A stretch of 64,000 nt of DNA from Flavihumibacter sp. ZG627 (GTDB lineage: Bacteria > Bacteroidota > Bacteroidia > Chitinophagales > Chitinophagaceae), in assembly GCF_000814325.1 (NCBI RefSeq), contig NZ_JPHF01000001.1, forward strand, positions 1 to 64,000, written 5' to 3'. Made by a program: the position numbers and the translations under genes. Positions 19,056 through 26,970 of the stretch are shown here, one piece after another. Each line of letters opens with the position of its first letter. Positions within the stretch are counted from its first letter, which is position 1. The notes below the pieces were generated by a model, which saw only the letters and a list, made by a program, of their open reading frames with translations, was not told the origin of the DNA and made no database searches.

Positions 19056-20244
19056 CTGACCAGAAAAATTCCGTTTTGTAAGGATAGCGTTCGCGGTATA
19101 GTTTACGAACCCTGTTTAGGATGGTTGCCCTTAACCCTTCCAGGTTACGGCGTTCCAGGGCAGAGATGAATACGCAGTTGCCAAGTGTTACATTCTCCCA
19201 CCGCTCTCTTAGCTCTTCCAATATCTGGTTTCTGACATCAGGCTCCAGCCATTCATCAAATGTGTTCTTTTCATATTGATCCAGCTTATTGAAGATGGTG
19301 ATCATGGGTTTCTCCGTCACCTTAAGTTCCTGCAAGGTCTTATTCACCACATTGAACTGGTCCTCATATTGTGGGTGGCTCAAGTCAACTACATGCAAAA
19401 GAATATCCGCTTCCCTTACTTCATCCAATGTGCTTTTAAAACTCTCCACGAGATGATGCGGTAATTTCCGGATGAATCCCACCGTATCACTTAATAAAAA
19501 CGGAGTGGTATCAAAAACAACCTTTCTCGTTGTGGTGTCGAGGGTCGCGAATAGTTTATTCTCAGCAAAAACCTCACTTTTGGCCAGCAGGTTCATGATG
19601 GTGCTTTTACCCACGTTGGTATATCCAACAAGGGCAACCCTGATAAATTCTCCACGGTCCTTACGTTGCGTAAAGGACTGCTTATCGATCTCTGCAAGTC
19701 TCCTTCGGAGGAGGGCGATCTTTTCCTTAACAATACGACGGTCAGTCTCAATCTCCGTTTCGCCCGGTCCCCTTGATCCGATTCCACCTCCCTGTCTTTC
19801 CAGGTGCTTCCACATTCCTTTGAGTCGGGGTAAGATGTATTGGTACTGCGCTAATTCAACCTGGGTCTTGGCCTGGGCTGTCTGCGCACGGCGGGCAAAA
19901 ATATCGAGGATGAGATCTGATCGGTCGATGGTTTTCACACCAAGCGCCTTTTCAATATTAAGGATCTGAGAGCCGGTAAGTTCATCATCAAATATCACAA
20001 GGTTGATCTCATGGCGTATGATGTATTCTTTGATCTCTTCCAGTTTACCCTTGCCTACAAAAGTTTTGCTATCGGGATGGCTTAGCTTCTGCATGAATTT
20101 GCGGTGGGTGACCGCTCCGGCTGTTTCCGCCAGAAAAGCCAGCTCTTCGAGGTATTCTTTTACCTGCTGTTCATTCTGGTCTTTCTGTACAACGCCAACT
20201 AGTACTGCCTTTTCGTCTGTAAGTATCTGCGATTTTTCTATCAA
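19045..20244 (-). CDS. hflX: Ribosome-associated GTPase HflX
   Basis: A 399-residue GTPase that binds the 50S subunit and splits stalled or hibernating ribosomes. Order: N-terminal HflX domain (TFVGKGKLEEIKEYI, DDELTGSQ), linker with the glycine-rich GGGIGSRGPGETEIETDRR motif, then G domain with P loop GYTNVGKSTIMNLL, DTVGFIRKLPHHL (G3) and NKLDQ (G4). Length and motif order are canonical. The stop overlaps the start of the Rieske gene by 11 bp. A TATTTTTG box (TAnnTTTG-like) lies a short distance upstream, but no matching -33 was found. Confidence 0.96.
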   Translation of the reverse strand: MIEKSQILTDEKAVLVGVVQKDQNEQQVKEYLEELAFLAETAGAVTHRKFMQKLSHPDSKTFVGKGKLEEIKEYIIRHEINLVIFDDELTGSQILNIEKALGVKTIDRSDLILDIFARRAQTAQAKTQVELAQYQYILPRLKGMWKHLERQGGGIGSRGPGETEIETDRRIVKEKIALLRRRLAEIDKQSFTQRKDRGEFIRVALVGYTNVGKSTIMNLLAKSEVFAENKLFATLDTTTRKVVFDTTPFLLSDTVGFIRKLPHHLVESFKSTLDEVREADILLHVVDLSHPQYEDQFNVVNKTLQELKVTEKPMITIFNKLDQYEKNTFDEWLEPDVRNQILEELRERWENVTLGNCVFISALERRNLEGLRATILNRVRKLYRERYPYKTEFFWSDEP

Positions 20245-20274
20245 TGAGATTTGATTAAGTGGACAAAAATACTA

Positions 20275-20301
20275 TAAAAAAAGCGGGCCATCGGGCCCGC
20301 T
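20275..20301 (-). terminator. Rho-independent terminator of outer-membrane protein gene
   Basis: On the minus strand AGCGGGCC and GGCCCGCT form an 8-bp GC-rich stem with a 4-base loop (20301-20282), followed by T7 (complement of 20275-20281). It lies 24 bp after the stop codon at 20325. Confidence 0.88.
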
Positions 20302-20324
20302 CCTGAATATGTTGACCTGTTTTA

Positions 20325-21062
20325 TTAAAGTCCGCTGATAGTGAGGCCGATACTGTAAGGGCGCACCTGTGGTCCCTGGTTTTCCTTAATAAGTGTTGTG
20401 ATCTGGTAAGCCCCATGCAATGAGAGATTGCCATATCCAACCCGCGCCATTGCAGAGAGCCTGGTAGTATTGAAATAGCGCTTGGTACTCTCTTTGAAAG
20501 TGTATTGATTAATGGAGCTGCCCGATTTTGTCTGGAGGTTCTTACCCTTTGTATGCGCATTGAGCATGGTTCCTATCTTGGCTCCCATGGCAAATTTCCA
20601 ACTGCGGTTGCTATTCTCAGGGTTGGCTACAAAACGAAGCTCCACGGGGATCTCAGCCCAAACATTGGCAAGTTTATATTTTTTGAAATGATTGGTATCG
20701 GCAACATTCCTGAACTCCATCGTTGGTGTTGTGCCCGCGATCTTAACTTCCATCTTGTCAAAAAAGATATTACTGCTTCCTATTCCAGCACCAAGGCCCA
20801 CACTGAAACGGGGATCGGTCTTGAAAGGAAAATCAAGCATGAAATAAACATTCAGGTGACGTCCAATGCCGGTTGTTACGATAGAATCCGGCTTATTGGC
20901 CCAGCCATCATACCCAACCTGGATCATAAAATGATCATTGGCCCGGCCGGCAAGGTTCACTTTACTCCAGTCTTTTTTTGATTTCTTACCGGTGGAATCT
21001 GTCTGCGCAAAAACTCCCAGGCTACATACCAATGCCATGAGGGCAACAAAAAATTTTCTCAT
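20325..21062 (-). CDS. Outer-membrane beta-barrel protein
   Basis: A 245-residue exported protein. Signal peptide is MRKFFVALMALVCSLGVFAQ, then a short basic linker (TGKKSKKDWSK). After that come alternating amphipathic strands such as HFMIQVGYDGWANKP, LNVYFMLDFPFKT, RFSVGLGAGIGSSNIFF, VELRFVANP, AMARVGYGNLSLHGAYQITTLI and a terminal YSIGLTISGL. This is the pattern of Bacteroidota outer_membrane_beta-barrel (OMP_b-brl/PorT-like) families. It is a monocistronic gene with its own terminator. No specific role can be given. Confidence 0.82.
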   Translation of the reverse strand: MRKFFVALMALVCSLGVFAQTDSTGKKSKKDWSKVNLAGRANDHFMIQVGYDGWANKPDSIVTTGIGRHLNVYFMLDFPFKTDPRFSVGLGAGIGSSNIFFDKMEVKIAGTTPTMEFRNVADTNHFKKYKLANVWAEIPVELRFVANPENSNRSWKFAMGAKIGTMLNAHTKGKNLQTKSGSSINQYTFKESTKRYFNTTRLSAMARVGYGNLSLHGAYQITTLIKENQGPQVRPYSIGLTISGL

Positions 21063-21203
21063 ATTAGTTGATAAAGAACAAATCTAGAGGTCCCGTCTCA
21101 TTGCTGTAGCCGGGCTCCTGTTAATGTTAATAAAAATCACCGCCCGCGGCGGCGACCGCAAAAATAGGGTCTTTTAGGTTCTAGGGAACAAGAATTAGAG
21201 GCT

Positions 21204-22250
21204 CTATGCCAGAGGGATGACCTTCTTTTCATGGAAACTCTCCATCGCAGCATCAATTACCCGCATGGTTCGTATAGCCTCCGATGCAGGAACCGGGTTC
21301 ACGGCCCCATCCACAAGGCACTTATATACATCATCATAAAAACCCATATAGTTGCCTGGCTCTGAGCGGGTTTGTTTTTTTATCTCCTCTCCCTGGTAGG
21401 TTGTATGGATATATCCGTCTGGTTCCTTAGAGGCCGGGCACCAGGAACTGATGGTGGGTATGGCTCCTTCAAGCAGTTGCTGCTCCTGCTGGTCTGATCT
21501 TTCCTGTAAAAATGTACCCTCCATACCATGCAGCACAAAGGCGGGAGTAGTTACCCGGGCAACCACGGTGCCCTTTAGCCGAACACGCATCCGCGGATAA
21601 TATAACAACACTTCAAAATAATCATTGGCACCTACCCCTTCCCTGGTTATCATCAGGTCTGCAAATACCGATTGCGGCCATCCGAATAATTGAAGGCTCT
21701 GGTCAATAAGGTGCGCCCCAAGATCATGCAATGTACCAGCACCGGGCAAGGATCCCTCTTTATGTTCCTTACCGCTGCTTACTGTCCGATAGCGATCATA
21801 ACGAAACTCCACTTCGCGGAGATCTCCCAGCATTTTATCATCCACCACTTTTTTGATGGCCCTGAAATCGCCATCATAACGCCGGTTCTGGTAAACAATT
21901 AGCATACGATTTGTTTCCCCGGCAATTGCCTCAAGCGCTTCAGCCTCGCTGGCAGTTACCGTGAATGGCTTCTCTACTACCACATGCTTTCCTGCCTGCA
22001 GCGCTGCTTTAACCATTTCATAATGGGTCTGCACCGGGGTATTCACCACCACAAGTTCAATACTTGAATCAGCCAACAGTTCCTCAAAGGAGCGGTAGCA
22101 CCTGGAAACAGGATATCGTTCGCGCGATTCATTCTTACTTCGCTCCACAATAGCCGTTAATTCGAAGCCGGGATGGCTGTCAATAAAGGGGGCATGAAAT
22201 AATTTGCCGCTCATGCCATAGGAGCAGAGGCCGGTTTTGATGGTTCTCAT
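21204..22250 (-). CDS. Gfo/Idh/MocA-family oxidoreductase
   Basis: A 348-residue cytosolic NAD(P)-dependent sugar or inositol dehydrogenase-like enzyme. An N-terminal Rossmann fold (GLCSYGMSGKLFHAP, with an unusual first glycine loop, VVNTPVQTHYEM) is followed by the signature VVVEKPFTVTASEAE, whose lysine is catalytic. The C-terminal alpha/beta domain contains LHDLGAHLIDQSLQLFG, giving the histidine and aspartate of the active site. This is the YhhX/YdgJ-like branch. A -7-like box CAAATATA (complement TATATTTG) at 22268-22275 is 17 bp upstream. Substrate unknown; no sugar genes are adjacent. Confidence 0.92.
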   Translation of the reverse strand: MRTIKTGLCSYGMSGKLFHAPFIDSHPGFELTAIVERSKNESRERYPVSRCYRSFEELLADSSIELVVVNTPVQTHYEMVKAALQAGKHVVVEKPFTVTASEAEALEAIAGETNRMLIVYQNRRYDGDFRAIKKVVDDKMLGDLREVEFRYDRYRTVSSGKEHKEGSLPGAGTLHDLGAHLIDQSLQLFGWPQSVFADLMITREGVGANDYFEVLLYYPRMRVRLKGTVVARVTTPAFVLHGMEGTFLQERSDQQEQQLLEGAIPTISSWCPASKEPDGYIHTTYQGEEIKKQTRSEPGNYMGFYDDVYKCLVDGAVNPVPASEAIRTMRVIDAAMESFHEKKVIPLA

Positions 22251-22267
22251 GTAAAAGATGATATTCC

Positions 22268-22275
22268 CAAATATA
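22268..22275 (-). promoter_or_regulatory. Candidate -7 promoter box (TATATTTG)
   Basis: The minus strand reads TATATTTG, an exact TAnnTTTG match of the Bacteroidota sigma consensus, 17 bp before the Gfo/Idh/MocA start. No TTTG was found at 19-21 bp upstream, so support is partial. Confidence 0.35.
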
Positions 22276-22307
22276 CCAATTGTGATACTTCCTTTGCAGG
22301 CAATGGA

Positions 22308-22826
22308 TCATTGTCCCCATTTATTACGGGGATTGCCCCTGTATGGCGAGATTTTTTTTCGCAACCCTACCAATGCATCTGCGAAGGCAAGTGCCCGTTC
22401 AGCAGTACTGAATCGGAAGGTGCCTACGTTTATGTATGATTTTATAGTGATCTTTCCATCAGCATCTGTCTCCATCATTTCATGCGGACCATCGAGATAG
22501 AGTTCCACTTCCTTATCCATGGGCTTTATGCCATAGAGAAGATGGTTGCCTGCACTGTCGGTTGTATATGAACGAAGGGTTAGTAATGAGATGGAGTCTT
22601 TCTCTTTTCCCGATTTGTCAAGCCATAACTTTAAAGTACCGGTTTTGGACAACCGAAGATCGTGGATTCCTTTGCCATTGTATTGTGCAGTATCCTTGCC
22701 AAATAGTTCAGCTTTTAGTGAGGCTAATGTTTCGCCAACCTCTGGTTGCCGGCCAACTTGTGACTGCTGGCCGCGCAGCACAGGTAAGTAACCAACTATA
22801 AAAAGAAGGAATAATATTGATCGCAT
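22308..22826 (-). CDS. Hypothetical exported protein
   Basis: A 172-residue protein. The start is placed at MRSILFLLFIVGYLPVLRGQQ, which forms a good signal peptide; an in-frame extension to 22883 would put a polar leader before it. The mature part is soluble, with segments GTLKLWLDKSGKEKDSISLLTLRSYTTD, EVELYLDGPHEMMETDADGKITIK and RFSTAERALAFADALVGLRKK, a pattern of a beta-rich domain followed by a helix. No family is recognised. It stands alone between a Gfo/Idh/MocA gene and a thiolase, all on the minus strand, without evidence of one operon. Confidence 0.7.
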   Translation of the reverse strand: MRSILFLLFIVGYLPVLRGQQSQVGRQPEVGETLASLKAELFGKDTAQYNGKGIHDLRLSKTGTLKLWLDKSGKEKDSISLLTLRSYTTDSAGNHLLYGIKPMDKEVELYLDGPHEMMETDADGKITIKSYINVGTFRFSTAERALAFADALVGLRKKISPYRGNPRNKWGQ

Positions 22827-22948
22827 GACTTGAGAACGAAAACAAATCACAGTTAATTGCGTCCATCCAACACCAGCACCCAATCTTGTCCATAGCCCCC
22901 TGTTGGCGGATCAAATCGGAACGGAAGCTGTCAGCGTATTTTTTATTT

Positions 22949-24154
22949 TCAAACCCGCTCCAGTATAACGGCATATCCCTGTCCCAGTCCTATACACATG
23001 GTTGCCAGCGCATATCTTTTCTGCTGTTTCTTCAGCTCCAACGCCGCTGTATGGATTATTCTCGTTCCGCTCATTCCCAATGGGTGACCAAGCGCAATTG
23101 CTCCTCCATTGATATTGATACGGGCATCGTCATCGGCCATCCCCAATTCACGGATGCAGGCTAAACTCTGCGCAGCAAAGGCTTCATTGAGTTCAATCAC
23201 ATCTATATCACTTAATTGAAGACCTGCTTTTTCAAGTGCTTTCTTTGTAGCACCCACCGGACCGATACCCATGATCCTGGGTTCAACACCAACCACTGCT
23301 GAACTAACAATGCGTGCCATTGGAGCCAGTCCATATTCTTTTGCCGCTTTATCTGAAGCTATGTACATGGCCGCGGCTCCGTCATTTAGTCCTGATGAAT
23401 TGCCTGCGGTAACTGTTCCGTCTTTTTTGAAGGCTGGCTTCAGTGACGAAAGCACCTCTTCTGTAGTTTCAGGTCTGAGAAACTCATCTTTGTCAACCAC
23501 GAACGTTCCTTTCTTCTGAACAATCTCTATTGGTGTGATCTCTTCTTCAAACCGTCCGGAGGCCTGTGCAGTAGCTGCTTTCTGCTGCGAAAGGAAGGCG
23601 AAGCGGTCCTGGTCTTGCCTGCTGATTTTATAGATCTCTGCCAGGTTCTCCGCGGTTAATCCCATCGGATCTGTTCCGTATAATCTTTCCATCTCTGGAT
23701 TCACAAACCGCCAGCCGAAACTGGAATCATACATTTTTGCATCGCTGCCAAATGGTTGTGATGTTTTGGATATTACCCATGGACTTCTTGTCATATGTTC
23801 TATTCCACCTGCTATGAACAGCTCTCCATCTCCAGCCCTGATTGCCCTTGCTGCCTGCACCACGGCGCTCATGCCCGAAGCGCAAAGCCGGTTAACGGTT
23901 TCTCCGGGCACCGTGTAGGGGATGCCTGCCAATAGTAATGCCATCCGGGCCACATTGCGGTTGTCTTCTCCGGCCTGGTTATGACAGCCAAGTATTACAT
24001 CATCAATTGCCTGCAGGGGGATAGCGGGATTTCTGTCCGTCAGCTTGCGTAGTATGGTTGCTGCAAGATCGTCGGCCCTTATACCTGCAAGACTTCCTTT
24101 AAAACTACCGATGGGCGATCTTATCCCGTCAATGATATAAGCTTCTCTTTCCAT
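22949..24154 (-). CDS. Acetyl-CoA acyltransferase (thiolase)
   Basis: A 401-residue thiolase catalysing thiolytic cleavage (or synthesis) of 3-oxoacyl-CoA in beta-oxidation or beta-ketoadipate-type pathways, in the cytosol. The nucleophilic C91 lies in VNRLCASGM. The NEAFAAQ motif, the histidine of GGAIALGHPLGMSG and the second cysteine C387 in TMCIGLGQG are all present. Sequence and length are closest to the PcaF/FadA-like type. It starts 9 bp after the methyltransferase gene, so the two may share a transcript. No other fatty-acid genes are in the window, so the exact pathway is open. Confidence 0.94.
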   Translation of the reverse strand: MEREAYIIDGIRSPIGSFKGSLAGIRADDLAATILRKLTDRNPAIPLQAIDDVILGCHNQAGEDNRNVARMALLLAGIPYTVPGETVNRLCASGMSAVVQAARAIRAGDGELFIAGGIEHMTRSPWVISKTSQPFGSDAKMYDSSFGWRFVNPEMERLYGTDPMGLTAENLAEIYKISRQDQDRFAFLSQQKAATAQASGRFEEEITPIEIVQKKGTFVVDKDEFLRPETTEEVLSSLKPAFKKDGTVTAGNSSGLNDGAAAMYIASDKAAKEYGLAPMARIVSSAVVGVEPRIMGIGPVGATKKALEKAGLQLSDIDVIELNEAFAAQSLACIRELGMADDDARININGGAIALGHPLGMSGTRIIHTAALELKKQQKRYALATMCIGLGQGYAVILERV

Positions 24155-24163
24155 TATTTCTGA

Positions 24164-25222
24164 TTAGGGCTTCAAAGGTGCAGCTTTCCGCGCAATGGTT
24201 AATTTCCAGCCCGGGAGAGAGTATAGACTTTTTGTTCTTAAAGGCTCAAGACCTGCAGATAATTGCCAATCGGTAATTTCCTTTACTGTCCAGGCGCATG
24301 AGGAACTGGTCATAGAAAAATATAGTGCCGATGTTGCGGTGATTATATCTGTTTTTGCCCGACGGCCTTCAGGAATAAACTCTCCGATAACATAAATTCC
24401 TCCCGGCTTCAATGCCACTGCAACTTTTTTTGTAAGCCGGCGGTTCTCTTCCGCATTGAAATGATGCACCAGGTTGTTGGCCATAACAAGATCATACAGG
24501 CCTTCTCCGAGATCATCCGCCAATGCATTTCCCGACCTGTAATGGATGCGGGAACCATCATGATATTGCATTCCAATTTCACGGGCTGCTTCTACGGCGC
24601 CGGGTAATTCGAGAATTGTTGCTTCCAGATGAGGAAACTTCTTACAAAGCTCAATTGCATAAGCGCCATGCGCCCCGCCGATATCCAGCATATTGCGGGC
24701 ATCATCAGGCAGCGGTAGCTTTTTTGCCGTTTCCAGGGCAAGCGTATAGGAGAGGTCGCGCATCGCACCCTGGTAATGAACCCATTCTTCAGGGGTTAAT
24801 CTGGAATGAATGTCTATAGCCTTTCCCTCCCTGATATAATCTTCCAACCCGGCCATCCAACTCCATTCTTTTTGCTGGAAACGGAGTTTAGCAAGCAGGT
24901 TGTTGGGAGATTCAGGAAGAAGCCATTTATAATAGCTACTTCTCAAACGGTAGGTATTGTTCCGGTAACGGGCATAGTCAATACTTACAAGAGCATCCAG
25001 TAATTTTTTTGTGGCCGCTTCATTGCATCCGATTAACTGAGCAAGATCCTTTGCTGTATTACTGGTTTTTCCCATCGCTTCAAACAGGCCGGTATTGGCG
25101 GCAGCCATAATTACACGGGCAGCATTAAACGCTACCTGGGTATCGATCAATGGCCTCGGGGCCAGGTTGAATAACATGGCAATTGCTTCAAGGAGGTTCT
25201 GCGCTTTAAGCTTGTATTTCAT
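24164..25222 (-). CDS. SAM-dependent O-methyltransferase-like protein
   Basis: A 352-residue protein with an N-terminal winged-helix dimerisation region (about 15-95: LIDTQVAFNAARVIMAAANTGLFEAMG, NEAATKKLLDALVSIDYARYRNNTYRL). A class I methyltransferase domain follows, with motif I LDIGGAHGAYAIELCKKFP (about residue 185), TILELPGAV, VMANNLVHHF and LKPGGIYVIGEFI. This is the plant-type/acetylserotonin O-methyltransferase-like fold. The thiolase gene is 9 bp downstream. Substrate is unknown; related genes occur both in primary metabolism and in natural-product clusters, of which nothing else is seen here. Confidence 0.88.
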   Translation of the reverse strand: MKYKLKAQNLLEAIAMLFNLAPRPLIDTQVAFNAARVIMAAANTGLFEAMGKTSNTAKDLAQLIGCNEAATKKLLDALVSIDYARYRNNTYRLRSSYYKWLLPESPNNLLAKLRFQQKEWSWMAGLEDYIREGKAIDIHSRLTPEEWVHYQGAMRDLSYTLALETAKKLPLPDDARNMLDIGGAHGAYAIELCKKFPHLEATILELPGAVEAAREIGMQYHDGSRIHYRSGNALADDLGEGLYDLVMANNLVHHFNAEENRRLTKKVAVALKPGGIYVIGEFIPEGRRAKTDIITATSALYFSMTSSSCAWTVKEITDWQLSAGLEPLRTKSLYSLPGWKLTIARKAAPLKP

Positions 25223-25347
25223 GATGTGTTCCAGCCCTTAATTTAAGCATTTGCGAAACATTTGTTAATCACTAGATCATCACCCAACCCTTTTTTCTCC
25301 ACCCAGGGTATTACCTCTATCAAACCTGAACCTTAAAAATTTAAAAA

Positions 25348-26907
25348 ATGAAAAAGTTATTTCAGTTAAACCTTGTTCTGTTTTCTTTTATGATTCTTTT
25401 ACTTGCTGCATGCAGTAAGCAGGATGTAGTTAAACCAATTCCAGGTGGTGGTAATGGTGGCAATGGGGGCGGTGATCAAAAAACAACCATTCGTTTCCAG
25501 GTTGCATCGCTGCCGGGTGAAGTATCCGCGGTAAACGGATTGTATGCTGTTATCAGCATGGTTAACGGCCAGCAGCAACCGGTTTGGACGGCTAAAAAAA
25601 TCGCCCTCCCGCACAATGGTGCCTATCTCTCTGATTCTATTATTGTAGAAGCCGGTAACTACCGCGTTACCAGTGTAATGATCATGAATGCTGCCGAAAA
25701 AGTGTTGTTTGTTAGTCCCATGGCCAATTCACATAAAGCCAATGAAGTAAGCAAACAGCTTCCTTTTGGTTTCCAGGCAGTAAGAAACAGCCGGACTGAT
25801 ATTTCACTTGAACTCTCGAAGGTTAATCCAACCGACCAGCCTGAAATGTTCGGTTACCCTGCAGGATCTTTCAACCAGGGTAATGTACCAGTTGATCCTT
25901 TCATGAAGATCATAGTGCATCCCCTGATCAAAATCGGTGATGTGGTGTATGACAGTATTCCGGTTGCCTACCGTCTCATGACCTGGGACGCTAACGGTGG
26001 TGGAACGGTTGTTCATGGAACATTCAATCCTGGTAAAAATGAATTGACCCTGCTTCGTTCTGCCATCCGCTATCAGATTGCGATCAGCAAATGGGGTACC
26101 CGTGATGAACTGACACTGGAGAAAGCTGATGTACAGGAAGGTACTGTTTATACTATGGGTGGAAGCAAGGAGGCTAAAAAACTCCGCGCTGAGTATAGTT
26201 ATCAATATGACAATGGCAACTTTAAGCCTATTACAAAAGCAGCCTATGTGTATGCTTCTGATGGCAGGATCGCCCAGATAATTCATTACCGCAAGAAAGC
26301 AGATAACACAACCTATGTGGAAATGACCGATAAGTTTGAATACAACGGACTCAGTAAACCCGCCCGTATCATCAGATACAACGAAAGCAATTCAATTATA
26401 GCAGAAAATATGTTTACATATGATGCGGAAGGCCGGGTAATAACCATTAAGAAAAAAGAGGCGGGTGTTGAAAACAATGCCCAGGTACAATACAGCCCAC
26501 AGCCAGGCGGAACAAGTATAACCGGTAACTATGATGTGATGGCCCGTTATGATTACAGCAATAGTCCTATTGGCATGACATATACTATGCGGTTTATAGG
26601 TGGAAATAATATGAGTGATGCTGCTACTACATCTAATCATAGCAGTGAGGTTGGTTCTTACCAGTATGATTTCAACATCAATCCGTTCATTCATATAAGT
26701 CTCCCTGACTTATTGCAACCTGCAAGATCAAGGCATAATGCAACTGTTGAGGTGAAGTCTTACCATGGTAGTTATCCTGAGTTTGTAGCGTACGATTTTC
26801 AATATAAGTATGATGCCGATGGTTACCCCATTGAGCTTATCAAAAGCTACAAGTCATATTTAACCGGAATATTTGCTTTTAAAACGAAGACGGTTTATAG
26901 CTATTGA
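25348..26907 (+). CDS. Large hypothetical lipoprotein with YD-like repeats
   Basis: A 519-residue lipoprotein (LLLAACSKQ) with a glycine-rich linker (PGGGNGGNGGGD). The N-terminal half is a beta-sandwich-like region (about 45-270) with regular strands. The C-terminal half (about 290-519) carries repeated tyrosine-containing strands such as EYSYQYDNGNFKPITKAAYV, FEYNGLSKPARIIRYNESN and FTYDAEGRVITIKKKEA, which resemble YD/RHS-type or DUF4595-like repeats. It was not matched to a named family with confidence. It is monocistronic, ending at a strong terminator (26926). Surface location is expected; function unknown. Confidence 0.78.
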   Translation: MKKLFQLNLVLFSFMILLLAACSKQDVVKPIPGGGNGGNGGGDQKTTIRFQVASLPGEVSAVNGLYAVISMVNGQQQPVWTAKKIALPHNGAYLSDSIIVEAGNYRVTSVMIMNAAEKVLFVSPMANSHKANEVSKQLPFGFQAVRNSRTDISLELSKVNPTDQPEMFGYPAGSFNQGNVPVDPFMKIIVHPLIKIGDVVYDSIPVAYRLMTWDANGGGTVVHGTFNPGKNELTLLRSAIRYQIAISKWGTRDELTLEKADVQEGTVYTMGGSKEAKKLRAEYSYQYDNGNFKPITKAAYVYASDGRIAQIIHYRKKADNTTYVEMTDKFEYNGLSKPARIIRYNESNSIIAENMFTYDAEGRVITIKKKEAGVENNAQVQYSPQPGGTSITGNYDVMARYDYSNSPIGMTYTMRFIGGNNMSDAATTSNHSSEVGSYQYDFNINPFIHISLPDLLQPARSRHNATVEVKSYHGSYPEFVAYDFQYKYDADGYPIELIKSYKSYLTGIFAFKTKTVYSY

Positions 26908-26925
26908 TTGTGAGGTATAATGACG

Positions 26926-26957
26926 AAAGGGTTCCGGAATGCCGGAACCCTTTTCTA
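26926..26957. terminator. Rho-independent terminator between convergent genes
   Basis: AAAGGGTTCCGG (26926-26937) pairs with CCGGAACCCTTT (26942-26953) over a 4-base loop, followed by TCTATTTG in the plus direction and by CGTCA in the minus direction. It ends the plus-strand lipoprotein transcript and may serve the minus-strand gene at 26971. Confidence 0.82.
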
Positions 26958-26970
26958 TTTGTAATCCTTC

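Noticed and set aside
22949-25222. Thiolase plus methyltransferase as a natural-product cluster
   Set aside because: No synthase, carrier protein or transporter genes are adjacent; the genes look like ordinary metabolism.
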